A stretch of DNA of 64,000 nt from SZUA-442 sp963759175 (GCA_963759175.1 CAVWXP010000010.1:372001-436000); one strand, 5' to 3'; numbered from the stretch's first letter, positions 10,352 to 20,700 are shown. Notes: generated from the sequence alone by a model not told the origin. Program-made: numbers and translations.

Positions 10352-10840
10352 TCACGCCACGACCACCCAAGCGATCCACACGGCGATCATGCCCGCACCC
10401 GCAGCGAGCTGGATACCCGAGGCGATCAACATCGATCGAAGAACGCGCCAGGCCGACGGGAGCGCCGTACGCAGATCCCGGGTCTCGACGACCACCGAGG
10501 CGACGACACCGACGATGAACCCCAGTGGCGCCCCGACGATGGGTATCACGAAGAGGCCGATGACCGAGCATCCTGCTGCGAGCACCTGGGACCACCACCC
10601 GAGGCCGATGTCGGTCGCCTGTCTTTGGGGCAGGAGGAGTCCCGCCGCTGTCGCTCCCCCCGCGAGCGCGGTGATGAGCACCATCGCAGCCCACCCGAAG
10701 ACACCGAAGTCGAGCGCGAGTCCGTAGCCGACGGCGCCAGCCCAGATGAGCCACAGACCGGGGAGGATGGGGAGCACCGTGCCGGCGAGGCCGAGGACCA
10801 TCACGATCGCCACGATCGCCGTCACGATGATGTCCGACAT
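10352..10840 (-). CDS. DUF456 family small membrane protein
   Basis: A 162-residue integral membrane protein with hydrophobic segments at about 3-45, 55-75 and 85-115 and a last one at the C-terminus. The glycine-rich PGLPGLWLIW-like region (here LPILPGLWLIWAGAV) and the second glycine-rich hairpin (IVGAPLGFIVGVVAS) are typical of DUF456, whose function is unknown. The ATG at 10840 is preferred: the longer frame upstream lacks membrane or family features, and a TACGAT hexamer lies 6 bases upstream (10847-10852), fitting a leaderless transcript. It is divergent from the GH13 gene and shares a 65-base promoter gap with it. No functional link to glucan use is evident. Confidence 0.7.
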   Translation of the reverse strand: MSDIIVTAIVAIVMVLGLAGTVLPILPGLWLIWAGAVGYGLALDFGVFGWAAMVLITALAGGATAAGLLLPQRQATDIGLGWWSQVLAAGCSVIGLFVIPIVGAPLGFIVGVVASVVVETRDLRTALPSAWRVLRSMLIASGIQLAAGAGMIAVWIAWVVVA

Positions 10841-10905
10841 GGACGCATCGTACGGGACCACCGGGAGGGTCCGCAGCGGCGCTCGGCGACCTATCGTCGT
10901 GAGCG

Positions 10906-12471
10906 ATGAGTACACGCAGGTCAGCAGTCAACTTCGCTTTCGGGAACTTCGACATCGAGGGCGGATTCGCCGTCAGCCATCAGTACGACCGATCGCTTGC
11001 GGTCATCCGGCCCGGGGATCCCGTGACCCTGCGGGCCACGACCGTGCCCGGGTACAACGAGCTGAACGCCTATGTACTCGAGGGCGCCGGACCTTTCACC
11101 TCGCACGAGATCCGGGATCAGGGTTCGGTCATTCCCTTCTATCGAACCGGTGATGCATGGACGGCGACACTGCCCGGTCGTCCCGACCACACGACCGTCC
11201 ACTACATCGTCGAGGCCGTCCACCGTTCCGGTCACCTGCACTACGCCGACGGCCGTCTCCCCCACGAGCTCGCCCGCGTCTTCACGCATCGTGTGACGGC
11301 ACGTCGGCCACCGCTATGGACACAGGATGCCGTCGTCTACCAGATCTTCGTTGATCGATTCGCCAATGCCGACGGCCCGATCGCCGCTCCGGAGAACGAT
11401 CTCGACTTCGCCGGCGGGGACCTCCATGGTGTGACCGCCAACCTCGACTGGCTCACCGATCTCGGCGTCAACTGCATCTGGCTGACCCCGATCTTCACCT
11501 GTTCGAGCTACCACGGCTACGACACCATCGACATGATGTCGATCGATGAGCGATTCGGAGGCGATGACGCCTTGCGGGTGTTGGTCAGGGAGGCGCACGC
11601 CCGCGGCATCAGGATCGTGCTCGACCTCGTCCCCAACCACCTGTCGATCGACCACCCGTGGTTCACCAGCGCACGCGCCGGCGGACCCGAGCGTGACTGG
11701 TTCTTCCTCGAGGACGACGGCTCGTACCTGATGTTCTTCACCTCTGTCTCGATGCCCAAGGTGAACCTCGACCACCCCGGCGCACGTGCGGCGATGATCG
11801 AGGTCGCCCGCTACTGGGTCGAGGAGTTCGGCATCGACGGATACCGGATCGACCACGCCCTCGGGCCGAGCGAGTCCTTCTTCGCTGCCCTGAGCGAGGA
11901 GATCGAGGCCATCGACCCCGAGGTGTGGCTCTTCGGCGAGGTCACGGCCACCCCCGCTCTGTGCCGTCGATACGGCGGCATCCTCGACGGGGTCACCGAC
12001 TTCCCCTTCGCCTACGGCCTCCAGGCCCTTCTCTCGGGAAAGCTCTCGCCGCGTGACTTCGCCGAGATCGAGCGCGAAGCAGCGGCGGCGATCTCCCCAC
12101 AGGACTTCTCGTGGGTGCGCTTCATCGACAACCACGACATGGGGCGGGCCATCAAGCTGTGGGGCGACGACCAATCGACCCTGGTCCGAGGCCTCGAGAT
12201 CCTCTTCGGCATGCCCGGGGTCCCGAGCTTCTTCTACGGCACCGAACAGGCGCTCACCCACGACCGCACCGAGGCCGAGGCCGGCCTCAACGTCGGGCGC
12301 GTCCCGATGACCTTCGACGGGGATCACGACATGGTCGAGGCCGTGAAGGCGATCGTGGAGCGAAGACACGCATCGGGCACCACACCGTCGACGCCGATGT
12401 ACTGGAGCGAGGACTCGACCTCGTGGCAGTGGGGTGACCTCGGCGGTCGGATACCCGACGTCGACCGCTAG
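10906..12471 (+). CDS. GH13 alpha-amylase family glycosidase (cyclomaltodextrinase/neopullulanase-like)
   Basis: Predicted to hydrolyse alpha-1,4 (perhaps also alpha-1,6) glucosidic bonds of maltodextrins. There is no signal peptide, so it should act in the cytoplasm on imported oligosaccharides. Residues 1-130 look like the N-terminal beta-sandwich of cyclomaltodextrinases; the barrel begins with VVYQIFVDRF. The four GH13 regions are visible: LDLVPNH, GYRIDHA with nucleophile Asp316, LFGEV with acid/base Glu345, and FIDNHD with Asp411. At 521 residues it is slightly shorter than usual, with a small C-terminal domain. A TATCGT hexamer at 10892-10897 sits 8 bases before the ATG, as in leaderless mRNAs. 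Its stop overlaps the stop of the convergent LacI-type gene (ctag at 12468-12471). Adjacent malEFG genes support a role in maltodextrin use; exact specificity is not assignable. Confidence 0.88.
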   Translation: MSTRRSAVNFAFGNFDIEGGFAVSHQYDRSLAVIRPGDPVTLRATTVPGYNELNAYVLEGAGPFTSHEIRDQGSVIPFYRTGDAWTATLPGRPDHTTVHYIVEAVHRSGHLHYADGRLPHELARVFTHRVTARRPPLWTQDAVVYQIFVDRFANADGPIAAPENDLDFAGGDLHGVTANLDWLTDLGVNCIWLTPIFTCSSYHGYDTIDMMSIDERFGGDDALRVLVREAHARGIRIVLDLVPNHLSIDHPWFTSARAGGPERDWFFLEDDGSYLMFFTSVSMPKVNLDHPGARAAMIEVARYWVEEFGIDGYRIDHALGPSESFFAALSEEIEAIDPEVWLFGEVTATPALCRRYGGILDGVTDFPFAYGLQALLSGKLSPRDFAEIEREAAAAISPQDFSWVRFIDNHDMGRAIKLWGDDQSTLVRGLEILFGMPGVPSFFYGTEQALTHDRTEAEAGLNVGRVPMTFDGDHDMVEAVKAIVERRHASGTTPSTPMYWSEDSTSWQWGDLGGRIPDVDR

Positions 12472-13484
12472 GCCGAGGCCTTCGGACGACCGGTCGATTT
12501 CCCGATCACGAGCTCTGCCTTGAACCGCTGAACCGGCACCGCTGCATTGTTGCGGTGGTCGCCGACGAGCAGCGACGCCACGGCGGTCGCCATGGAGGCA
12601 ACCGGTTGGCGAAGGGTCGTGAGCGGTGGATCCGTGAATCCCGCGAGCGGGGAACCGTCGAACCCGATCACGGAGATGTCGTCGGGAACCGAGGCTCCCC
12701 AGGCCTGCGCCGCCGCAACCACGCCCACGGCCATCAGGTCGTTCGAGCACACGATGCCGGTGACCCCGTTCTCGAGGAGCGGTGCCGCAGCGGCTTGACC
12801 ACCCTCGAGCGTCCATGGGGTCTCCGAGACGAGCGTCGGATCGAAGTCGATGCCCATCGATGCGAGGGCGGATCGGTACCCGGTGACGAAGTCGCCCGCC
12901 GTGGGGTAGCGGGTGGGTCCGACCACGAGGCCGATCCGCCGGTGACCCAGGGCGCCGAGGTGCTCGACCGCGTCGGAGGCGGCGTCGGCGATGCGCACCC
13001 CCACGGCAGGCAGCGGTGGTGTGCCCTGGAACCCATTGACGAGCACGACCGGCACACCACGTGCGGCGAGGGCCTCGTAGGGCCCGTATCCGACACCGGG
13101 CAGTGCATATCGTCCGTTGATCACCACCACACCGGATGCGTGTTGGCCGGCGAGGAAGTCGAGGAAATCCTGCTCGTGCACCGTCTCGGCCGTCGATGAG
13201 CAGACGAGGGAGATGTAGCCGTGGTGGGCGAGCACCGATTCGATGTGCTGGGCGAGGTGCGGGAAGAAGGGATTGGTCAGCTCGGGCGTCACGATGCCGA
13301 TGGCACCCGAGCCCGTGTGCTGACGATGGACGTCCTCATAGCCCATGTCGGCGAGGACATCGAGCACCTTGCGTCGCGTCGAGTTGGCGACGCCGGGCTT
13401 GGCGTTGAGGACGCGGCTCACCGTGGCCTCCGATACGTGGGCCTTGTCAGCGATCTCGGCGAGGCGTGGTCTCATCGTCGTCAT
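12468..13484 (-). CDS. LacI-family transcriptional repressor of the alpha-glucan locus
   Basis: A 338-residue regulator with an N-terminal LacI helix-turn-helix (LAEIADKAHVSEATVSRVLN, residues 8-27) and hinge, followed by a periplasmic-binding-protein-like sugar domain (GAIGIVTPELTNPFF, later SVIGFDGSPLAGFTDPPLTT). Family members bind palindromic operators until a sugar effector releases them. The gene lies between a GH13 glycosidase and malEFG, so maltose or a maltodextrin is the likely inducer; this is inferred from context. TTGCAAG repeats lie between its start and malE, the nearest 10 bases upstream of its own ATG, so both autoregulation and control of malE are plausible. Confidence 0.88.
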   Translation of the reverse strand: MTTMRPRLAEIADKAHVSEATVSRVLNAKPGVANSTRRKVLDVLADMGYEDVHRQHTGSGAIGIVTPELTNPFFPHLAQHIESVLAHHGYISLVCSSTAETVHEQDFLDFLAGQHASGVVVINGRYALPGVGYGPYEALAARGVPVVLVNGFQGTPPLPAVGVRIADAASDAVEHLGALGHRRIGLVVGPTRYPTAGDFVTGYRSALASMGIDFDPTLVSETPWTLEGGQAAAAPLLENGVTGIVCSNDLMAVGVVAAAQAWGASVPDDISVIGFDGSPLAGFTDPPLTTLRQPVASMATAVASLLVGDHRNNAAVPVQRFKAELVIGKSTGRPKASA

Positions 13485-13493
13485 GATGCAGGA

Positions 13494-13534
13494 CTTGCAA
13501 GACTATTGCAAGCCTTGCAGCAAGTGGTTGCAAG
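13494..13534. promoter_or_regulatory. Cluster of TTGCAAG operator half-sites
   Basis: TTGCAAG occurs at 13495-13501 (as the palindrome CTTGCAAG from 13494), 13506-13512 and 13528-13534, with CTTGCAG at 13514-13520. The last TTGCAA coincides with the -35 element of the malE promoter. The cluster lies between the LacI-type gene and malE, so it is the likely operator array. It resembles the CTTGCAG repeats known from streptomycete maltose regulators. Confidence 0.65.
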
Positions 13535-13556
13535 AAGATCGGAACGCGCATACACT
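13528..13556 (+). promoter_or_regulatory. malE promoter (TTGCAA -17- TACACT)
   Basis: A -35-like TTGCAA at 13528-13533 and a -10-like TACACT at 13551-13556 are 17 bases apart, the ideal spacing for a housekeeping sigma factor. The -35 element lies inside a putative operator, so repressor binding would block it. Confidence 0.55.
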
Positions 13557-13613
13557 CGGGATGTCACCGGTTCGGTGGCGGAACACTTTCGAATAACAGG
13601 AGGACCCGACACG

Positions 13614-14912
13614 ATGAAGCGTCGGTACACCATGTGGGTCATGGTCATTCTCGCCTTCTCCCTGCTCGCAGCCGCTTGCGGCGACAGCGACAGTGGGACC
13701 GAGGAAACGACCACGACAACCGCAGCAGAGACAACCACGACCGAAGCAACCACGACCACCGAGGGAACCACGACGACGACCGAGGCCCTGCCTCCGATCG
13801 TCATCTGGGCCGACGAGAAGCGCGCTACCGCGCTCGAGACCGTCGTACCCGCCTTCACCGAGGCAACCGGCGTCGATGTGGAGATCGTCCTCGTCGACTT
13901 CGGGTCGATCCGTGAGGAAGTCATCACCAAGGGTCCCGTGGGCGAAGGTCCCGATCTCTTCGTCGGTGCGAGCGACTGGGTAGGCGAGCTCGCCACCAAC
14001 GGTGCCCTCGCCGTCCTCGACCTCGGAACCCGCACCGGTGAGTTCACCGAGGCCAGCGTTGCGGCCCTGAACTACCAGGGTGCCCAGCACGGCCTGCCGT
14101 ACGCAACGGAAGCCGTGGCGCTGTACTACAACATGGACCTCGTGACCGAGGCCCCCGCCACGATCGAGGAGCTCACCGCAGCGTGTGACGCGATCGAGGT
14201 GGAGAGCTGCCTCGGCATCCCAGGCGGTAACGACGCAGGCGATGCATACCACCACTACCCGTTCATCTCGGCGCAGGGTGGTTACATCTTCGGCTACGAC
14301 GCCGCAACGGGCTTCGATGTCCAGGACGTCGGCCTCGCCTCCGAGGGTTCGATCGCCGGTCTGACGGTGCTCGAGAACCTCATCGCCGATGGGTACGTCC
14401 CTTCGACGAACTACGACGATGCCAAGAACCTGTTCCTCGAGGGCAGCCAGGCCTTCTGGCTCACGGGCCCGTGGGAGCTCGGGACGCTCAACGATCAGGA
14501 CACGGTCAACTGGGGCGTCACCACGCTTCCGACGATCGATGGCCAGTCGATGAACCCGTTCGTCGGCGTGCAGGGCTTCTTCCTGTCCGAGTTCTCCGAG
14601 AACAAGGCCCTTGCGACCGAGTTCCTCCTGAACTTCATCGCAACCCCCGAAGCACAGCTCGCCCTCTTCGAGGCCGATCCTCGTGGTGCAGCGAACATCG
14701 CAACGCTCGAGGCCATCTCCGATGACCCGATCTTCGCGACCTTCGGCGCATCTGCGTCGACGGGCTCGCCGCTCCCGAACGTGCCCGAGATGGGTGCGGT
14801 CTGGGGTCCGGTCGGCGACAACATCCTTGCCATGCGCAACGGTGACATCGACGCCGAGACCGCCATGACGAACGCTGCCGAGCAGGTGACGACCGTCATC
14901 AACGAAGGCTGA
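13614..14912 (+). CDS. malE: Maltose/maltodextrin ABC transporter substrate-binding lipoprotein
   Basis: A 432-residue solute-binding protein. It begins with a lipoprotein signal (hydrophobic segment ending LLAAAC at about residue 21), then a threonine-rich linker to about residue 55. A family 1 binding-protein fold follows, with VIWADEKRATALETVVPAF at the start, and the residues GLPYATEAVALYYNMDL and AFWLTGPWEL are typical of MalE-like proteins. It should sit on the outer face of the membrane and deliver maltodextrins to MalF-MalG. The ATG at 13614 is preceded by AGGAGG at 13598-13603. A perfect 13-bp hairpin follows the gene and may limit read-through into malF. Sugar specificity is inferred from the neighbouring glycosidases. 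Confidence 0.88.
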   Translation: MKRRYTMWVMVILAFSLLAAACGDSDSGTEETTTTTAAETTTTEATTTTEGTTTTTEALPPIVIWADEKRATALETVVPAFTEATGVDVEIVLVDFGSIREEVITKGPVGEGPDLFVGASDWVGELATNGALAVLDLGTRTGEFTEASVAALNYQGAQHGLPYATEAVALYYNMDLVTEAPATIEELTAACDAIEVESCLGIPGGNDAGDAYHHYPFISAQGGYIFGYDAATGFDVQDVGLASEGSIAGLTVLENLIADGYVPSTNYDDAKNLFLEGSQAFWLTGPWELGTLNDQDTVNWGVTTLPTIDGQSMNPFVGVQGFFLSEFSENKALATEFLLNFIATPEAQLALFEADPRGAANIATLEAISDDPIFATFGASASTGSPLPNVPEMGAVWGPVGDNILAMRNGDIDAETAMTNAAEQVTTVINEG

Positions 14913-14943
14913 CCGAAGCCATCACGAACGCTCGACGTTCACG

Positions 14944-14972
14944 GAACGGGGAGGGCTCAGCCCTCCCCGTTC
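14944..14972 (+). terminator. Hairpin between malE and malF
   Basis: A perfect 13-bp stem (GAACGGGGAGGGC against its complement) with a 3-base loop begins 31 bases after the malE stop. It lacks a clean T run. It is likely a partial terminator or mRNA 3-prime stabiliser that raises malE over malFG expression, as in other binding-protein operons. Confidence 0.7.
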
Positions 14973-15046
14973 TCGCGTTCAGGGTGCGATCTGCGCACGG
15001 CGCCTGACATGCGTAGAATCGCCCGGTCGGGAAAGGTCGAGAGGGC

Positions 15047-16669
15047 TTGGCACGATCACTTCGCGAATACGGCCGTGGATTCTGGTTCAAGCTCTTCGCC
15101 ATCGCCATCTTCGATGCCCTGGCCCTGTATTCGTTCCTGGTCCTGATCTCGACCGAGGGCTCCAACCGCCTGATGATGGTCCTCCTCGTCGTCGGGACCG
15201 TGTTCATCAACTGGGTGTACCTGTGGCCCAACACCCTCGCACTGCGGTGGGTGACGCCCGGGATCATCTTCATGGGGATCTTCGTCGTCATCCCGATCAT
15301 CTACACGGTGTACGTCTCGCTGACGAACTACCAGACCGGCAATGTGAACTCCAAGGCCCAGACGATCGAGTTCTTCGAGGGTCAGGTGTACGTCGACCCG
15401 GAGTCGGCCGGTGAGCTGTTCGACCTCTACGTGTACAGCGATGACGCCGGCGAGTTCCGGCTCCTACTCGTCAATCCCGAGAGCGGGGAGTTCATCTTCG
15501 GACAGGGCCGACCCAGGAGCGAACCGCCGATCGATGGCGCCGTCGAGGCCACGGGGACGTTCGGACCCGACGACGCCGTACCGCCTGAGAACGTCGGCGG
15601 CTTCCGCCTGCTGACCCAACGCGAGGTGTTCCAGCTGTCGACCCAGGTCGACTTCGCCGCCCTCGTCATCGACATCGAACAGGGTGAGGTCGTCATCCTC
15701 GGGCTGTCCCAGGGACGGGTCGTCCAGGCGAGCCAACGGTGGGTGTACGACGAGGAGACCGACACCCTCACCGACACGGCCCTCGAGCGGCAGTGCACCA
15801 CGGGTGACACCGAAGCCACGGTTGGGAACTTCGTATGTGATGACGGCGACGTTCTGACACCCGGCTGGGTCACCTTCATCGGCCTCAAGAACTACGGACG
15901 GGTGTTCACGAACGAGCTGATCCGGGGACCCTTCGTCAGGGTGTTCATCTGGAACTTCGTGTTCGCCTTCCTGAGCGTCGCACTGACCTTCGCCCTCGGC
16001 CTCATGCTCGCCCTTGCACTGCACCACGAACGGATGCGCGGCGTCCGGTTCTACCGATCGATCTACATCATCCCGTACGCCATCCCGGCGTTCCTGTCGA
16101 TCCTCGTGTGGCGAGGCCTGTTCAACTCGTCATTCGGTACCGTGAACGAACTGCTCAGCCCGCTCTACGACCTGCTCGGGGTCGATCCCATCCGATGGCT
16201 CTCGGACCCCACCTGGGCGAAGGTGACGGTGCTCTTCGTCAACCTGTGGCTGGGCTTCCCCTACATGTTCCTGCTGGCGACGGGTGCCCTGCAGTCGATC
16301 CCCGAGGACATCCTCGAGGCGGCACGCACCGACGGCGCAAAGGGCCGCCGCGTGTTCCGCAGCATCACATTCCCCTTGCTGATGGTGTCCCTCGCCCCGC
16401 TGTTGATCGGATCCTTCGCCTTCAACTTCAACAACTTCAACCTGATCTACCTGCTCACCAACGGCGGCCCGCCGGTGCTCGGCGCCGACGTTCCCGTGGG
16501 ACACACCGACATCCTCATCTCGTTCACCTTCAACCTCGCCAACGCGTCCGGGCGCGGCAACCAGTTCGGTCTCGCGTCCGCTGTCACCATGATCATCTTC
16601 CTGCTCCTGCTCCTGATATCGGCGTTCAGCTTCCGGTTCACGAAACGCCTGGAGGACACCTATGGCTGA
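15047..16669 (+). CDS. malF: Maltodextrin ABC transporter permease, MalF type
   Basis: A 540-residue inner-membrane permease. Three early membrane segments (about 15-95) are followed by a long extracytoplasmic region (about 95-280), corresponding to the MalF P2 loop that contacts the binding protein. The transporter core follows with the cytoplasmic EAA motif LEAARTDGAKG near residue 425, which docks the ATPase. The start is a TTG at 15047 in ARSLREYGRGFWFK; GAAAGG lies about 10 bases upstream, so the start is reasonable but unproven. It overlaps malG by 8 bases, so the two are translationally coupled. No ATPase gene is adjacent; a shared MsmK/MalK-type ATPase elsewhere is presumably used. 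Confidence 0.87.
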   Translation: MARSLREYGRGFWFKLFAIAIFDALALYSFLVLISTEGSNRLMMVLLVVGTVFINWVYLWPNTLALRWVTPGIIFMGIFVVIPIIYTVYVSLTNYQTGNVNSKAQTIEFFEGQVYVDPESAGELFDLYVYSDDAGEFRLLLVNPESGEFIFGQGRPRSEPPIDGAVEATGTFGPDDAVPPENVGGFRLLTQREVFQLSTQVDFAALVIDIEQGEVVILGLSQGRVVQASQRWVYDEETDTLTDTALERQCTTGDTEATVGNFVCDDGDVLTPGWVTFIGLKNYGRVFTNELIRGPFVRVFIWNFVFAFLSVALTFALGLMLALALHHERMRGVRFYRSIYIIPYAIPAFLSILVWRGLFNSSFGTVNELLSPLYDLLGVDPIRWLSDPTWAKVTVLFVNLWLGFPYMFLLATGALQSIPEDILEAARTDGAKGRRVFRSITFPLLMVSLAPLLIGSFAFNFNNFNLIYLLTNGGPPVLGADVPVGHTDILISFTFNLANASGRGNQFGLASAVTMIIFLLLLLISAFSFRFTKRLEDTYG

Positions 16670-17666
16670 CGGCGATCCACGCGTCACCGAGAGCGGCATC
16701 GAGGATCGACTCGACACCGCGTCCGCTGCTCGTCCCGGCAGTGGGCTGGCCTGGTCGTTGCGCCAGCGCCGCTCCCAGCGCAAGAAGAAGCCGGTGTACT
16801 CGAAGCTGTCGTTCGGGACCTGGCTCCGGATGCTCGGGTGGCGCCACCTCGTCGCCATCGCCGCCGTGCTGTTCGCTCTCTACCCGGTGATGTACATCAT
16901 CTCGTCATCGCTGTCCGGTCAGGACAACCTCGCCGCGGCGACGTTCATCCCCACGACCTTCGACACCGAGTCGTACCAGACCTTCTTCGACAATCCGACA
17001 CTGACGCCATTCGTCACGTGGTTGCGGAACTCGTGGGTCGTCTCGCTCGGCGCAGCAAGCTTCAACGTCGTACTCGCCTCGATGGCCGCGTACGCCTTCT
17101 CGCGATTCCGGTTCACCGGCCGTAGGGTCGGGCTCCTGACACTCCTGCTCGTCCAGATCTTCCCGCAGTTCCTGGCGTTCGTCGCGATCCTGCTGATCAT
17201 GATCGAGATCGGCAACGTGTTCCCTGCCATCGGCCTCGATACGATCCCCGGCCTCATGCTCGTCTACCTCGGCGGCGCGATCGGTTTCAACACGTTCCTC
17301 ATCAAGGGCTTCATGGACACCGTCCCGATGTCGCTGGACGAGTCGGCTCGGGTCGACGGTGCGAGCCACTGGACGATCTTCTCGAGGATCATCCTCCCGC
17401 TGGCACGCCCGGCATTGGCCGTGATCTTCATCATCAGCTTCATCAACCTGTTCTCGGAGTTCCTCCTGGCGCGGACCCTGTTGTCCTCCACCGAGAACTT
17501 CACGCTGGCCGTCGGGCTGCAGCTGTTCACCACGGCGAACTTCACCGCGTCGTGGGGTCTGCTGAGCGCGGCCGCCGTGATCGGGGCAGCACCGATCGTG
17601 ATCACCTTCCTGGTGGCGCAGCGAGCCATCATCTCGGGCCTCACCGGCGGGGCCGTGAAGGGATAG
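16662..17666 (+). CDS. malG: Maltodextrin ABC transporter permease, MalG type
   Basis: A 334-residue inner-membrane permease, partner of MalF. A long basic cytoplasmic N-terminus (about 1-60, with RQRRSQRKKK) precedes six membrane segments. The EAA motif is SLDESARVDGASHWTIF near residue 225, followed by IILPLARPALAV. The start overlaps the end of malF by 8 bases, typical of coupled permease pairs. The gene ends convergently to the GH57 gene, with a GC-rich hairpin in the gap. Confidence 0.88.
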   Translation: MADGDPRVTESGIEDRLDTASAARPGSGLAWSLRQRRSQRKKKPVYSKLSFGTWLRMLGWRHLVAIAAVLFALYPVMYIISSSLSGQDNLAAATFIPTTFDTESYQTFFDNPTLTPFVTWLRNSWVVSLGAASFNVVLASMAAYAFSRFRFTGRRVGLLTLLLVQIFPQFLAFVAILLIMIEIGNVFPAIGLDTIPGLMLVYLGGAIGFNTFLIKGFMDTVPMSLDESARVDGASHWTIFSRIILPLARPALAVIFIISFINLFSEFLLARTLLSSTENFTLAVGLQLFTTANFTASWGLLSAAAVIGAAPIVITFLVAQRAIISGLTGGAVKG

Positions 17667-17740
17667 CGGCGAAGCTCCGCGTCGCCTCGCCCTGGGCCCC
17701 GCACGTCACGGCTGATCGCACCCAAGCCCTCTCTCCGACC

Positions 17741-17760
17741 CGGGCCCCCTCCCGGGCCCG
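17741..17760. terminator. Possible bidirectional terminator hairpin
   Basis: CGGGCCC at 17741-17747 pairs with GGGCCCG at 17754-17760 across a 6-base loop, in the gap between the convergent malG and GH57 genes. There is no T run on either side, so termination is only suggested. Confidence 0.45.
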
Positions 17761-17780
17761 CCGTCAGCGGGACCGGCCGA

Positions 17781-20700
17781 TCACCCTGCGGACAGCGGCA
17801 CCACCTGGGCGAAGTCATCCGGAGTGAGGTCGTCGAGGTTGCCAGACGCGATGGGTGTCGGCGGCGTGAGCATCTGTTCCTGGATGCCCTCGTCCGGCCA
17901 CAGGAGGTCGATGATCCGCGTGGCGTTGATCGAGCCGTCGGAACCGCCGATGCGATACTGCTGGGCCGCTGACGTGACGTCCCGGATGCGCCGGACACCC
18001 GACGAGGGGAAACCCTCCTGGGACATCACCGCAACGGCATAACCCCAGGTCGAAGGGTCGCCGTCGGGGAACAGGTCTCGCGCCAGGCGCACGACGACCC
18101 GACCCTTGTCGCCGAACACGAGGGTCGTGAGGGTCGGCAGGGTCTCGTTGACGTCCCCGTCGCTCGTTGCGACGAACAGTGCAGGCTCCCAACCCTCGAT
18201 CGTCAGGGCCCGCTCCCATCCATGATCGGCATCGAGGGCGGCATTGCGGCCTGCGATCATCCGACGTGCACCGGTGGCGGCACCCGGATCGACGTCCACG
18301 TAGACGTCGAAGGTCTGGATGGACAGGCCTGTGGGGCTGTCCCACGGATTGGTGATGGGTGCCGCGACGAGGAACTCGAACACGATCTCATCACCGGACA
18401 ATCCCACCGTGAAGTCCGTGAGGTCATAGGAGCCGGGCTGGAACACCGTGTCGGTCGGGTACGTGTAGCCACCGGGACCGACATCGTCACCCGTCGGGTC
18501 AGTGCTCGTGAAGACGACCTCCACATTCGCGATGTCAGGCACCTGGATCGTGCCGCGGCTCTCGCCGGGTGCCTTGGTGTCGGCTCCGGGCTCATCGACG
18601 ATCGCCAGGATCGAGATCCGGTCGCCGACGCCGATCGCTCCGAGGGCCTCGAGGGGAACGGCGAACTCGACGTCACCGTCGCGAGCGGCTGATTCGAGCT
18701 CGGTCCCCGAGGCGAAGAGCGCGTCGATGTCCTCAGGCGTCGCTGCCGGCGGATCCGGAAGGCGGACGGTGCCGTCAGGGAAGACCCTCATCACGAGCGA
18801 GGCGTCGAAGCCGAGCACCTGTCGCTCGGACTCTTCGGCGACGCCCACACTCAAACCGGTCACCGTCTCCGCGGATGGCACACCGAGGTACACCTCGGTC
18901 TGTGCCCCATCGATGCCGTCGAGGCGGAGATACAGGTTCTCTGCATCGAACGCCCACCGCAGGGGGACCGAACCGTCATAGAGGCCGCCCTGCGACCAGG
19001 CCTCGTCATCGAGGGACCCGATCGGTATCTCGATGAGGGTCTCAGGCGTTCTATCCGGGTCCTGCGCCGGATCGGGGATGATCGGGACCCGCACGAACGA
19101 CGGACGGTCCTGACCGAGGGCGTCGTATACCTGCCCGAGCAGCTCACGGTAGGCGGCGTCGAAATAGCCATCGTCTCCGGACTCCTGGTCGGATCCATAC
19201 CACCAGAACCAGTCGCTGCCCTCGGCGAAGAGCATGGACGTGAACGCTGCTTCATACGTTGCAGCGTCCACGGATGCCTCGGCCCGTGCAAGGTCGTCGC
19301 GCACTTCGTACAGGTAGTCCCACGCCTTGGCTTCCTGCAGTTCGCCGATCCATGTTGCGAAGTTCGGCTGGAACCACGACGCTGGGAACACGTCGGGGAG
19401 CGGCGAGAACTCGTCGGGGAACGCGTCGATCAGTTGGGATGGCGTGACGGTCCGGAGCCAATCGGCCGTGGTGAGCTCGGTGTAGAGCGCATCGAGGAAG
19501 TCGATACCGTCGTTGTCGTAGTTCTCCCACGCATTCTCGCCATCGACGACGATCGTCACCACGCGCAGGCCGTCGTGCCCGACGGCGTCCATCTGCTCCC
19601 TGATGTTCTCGAGGCGTCCCATGAAGTCATCCGCTGCCGCTCCTGCGGACGATCCCGAGTACTCGAAGCCGATGCGGTCCGCGAGCTCGACGTCCCTGAA
19701 GAACATGGGGAGCTGGGGGACTCGTGCGTGTTGGGCGGCGTAGGGGCGATAGAGGACGTCGGCTTCCTGGACGGTTCCATTGGAGTCCCTCGTGAAGGAT
19801 CCGATACCGAGCGTCTCCCCTACGACGTGCTCTCCGGTCGCGACCCACTCGACGCCCTGTCCGGCCCAGATCGGCGTCACGAGTTGGCTGACCGATCCTT
19901 CACCCGGCCACATGCCGGTCGGACGCTTGCCGAGGATCCGCTCGGCCTCGTCGAGCCCACGCGTGACCTGTTCAACGGCGTCGCTGATCTCACGGAATCG
20001 GTTCGACGGCATGATCGCCGACGGGTCGCCGACCAGCGCCTGATCCGTGTCACCGATCAGCGGGAGGATCGGGTGCGCAAGGGGCGTCGTGGTGACCTCG
20101 ATGGTCCCGGCATCCCACAATTGCTTGTGAACATCGACGACGTTCGACACGATCTCGTAGTGGGCGTCGAGGAGCACCTTCTTGTCGTCCTCGGTGAAAT
20201 CCCTGCCCTTGTCGACGAGCGCGACGAGGGGTTCGTCGGCGAGGAATCGCGGATCGGTCCACCCGAGGTTCCACAGGACCTGGAGGTCGCGCCAGTCGTC
20301 GACCGAGAACTCGGTTCCCGCATCACGAAGGTCCCGGATCTCGCGGTAGCGCGGGAAGCGGTCGATGATCTTCGGGTTGATGTCGAAGAAGCGGGCGAGG
20401 ATGAAGTCCTTGTCATCCTGCGTCAACTCGTCGGCGGGGATCTCGGTCTTGACCCAGTAGATGTCCTTGGCGCCGTTGACGATGTCCTCGAGCTGGAGGA
20501 GGAGGACCGGCGTCAGATTGATCGAGACCCGGAGACCCTCGTAGTCGTCGATCATCGCAGCCATGTCGTAGTAGTCCTTGGTGGCGTGGACCCGTACCCA
20601 TGGGCGGGTGACGACCCCGTCGGCGTCCTTGGGGTACAGCGGTTGGTGCTGATGCCAGATGAGGTTGACGAAGAACCCGTCGGGATCGAGCGCCTCGTCG

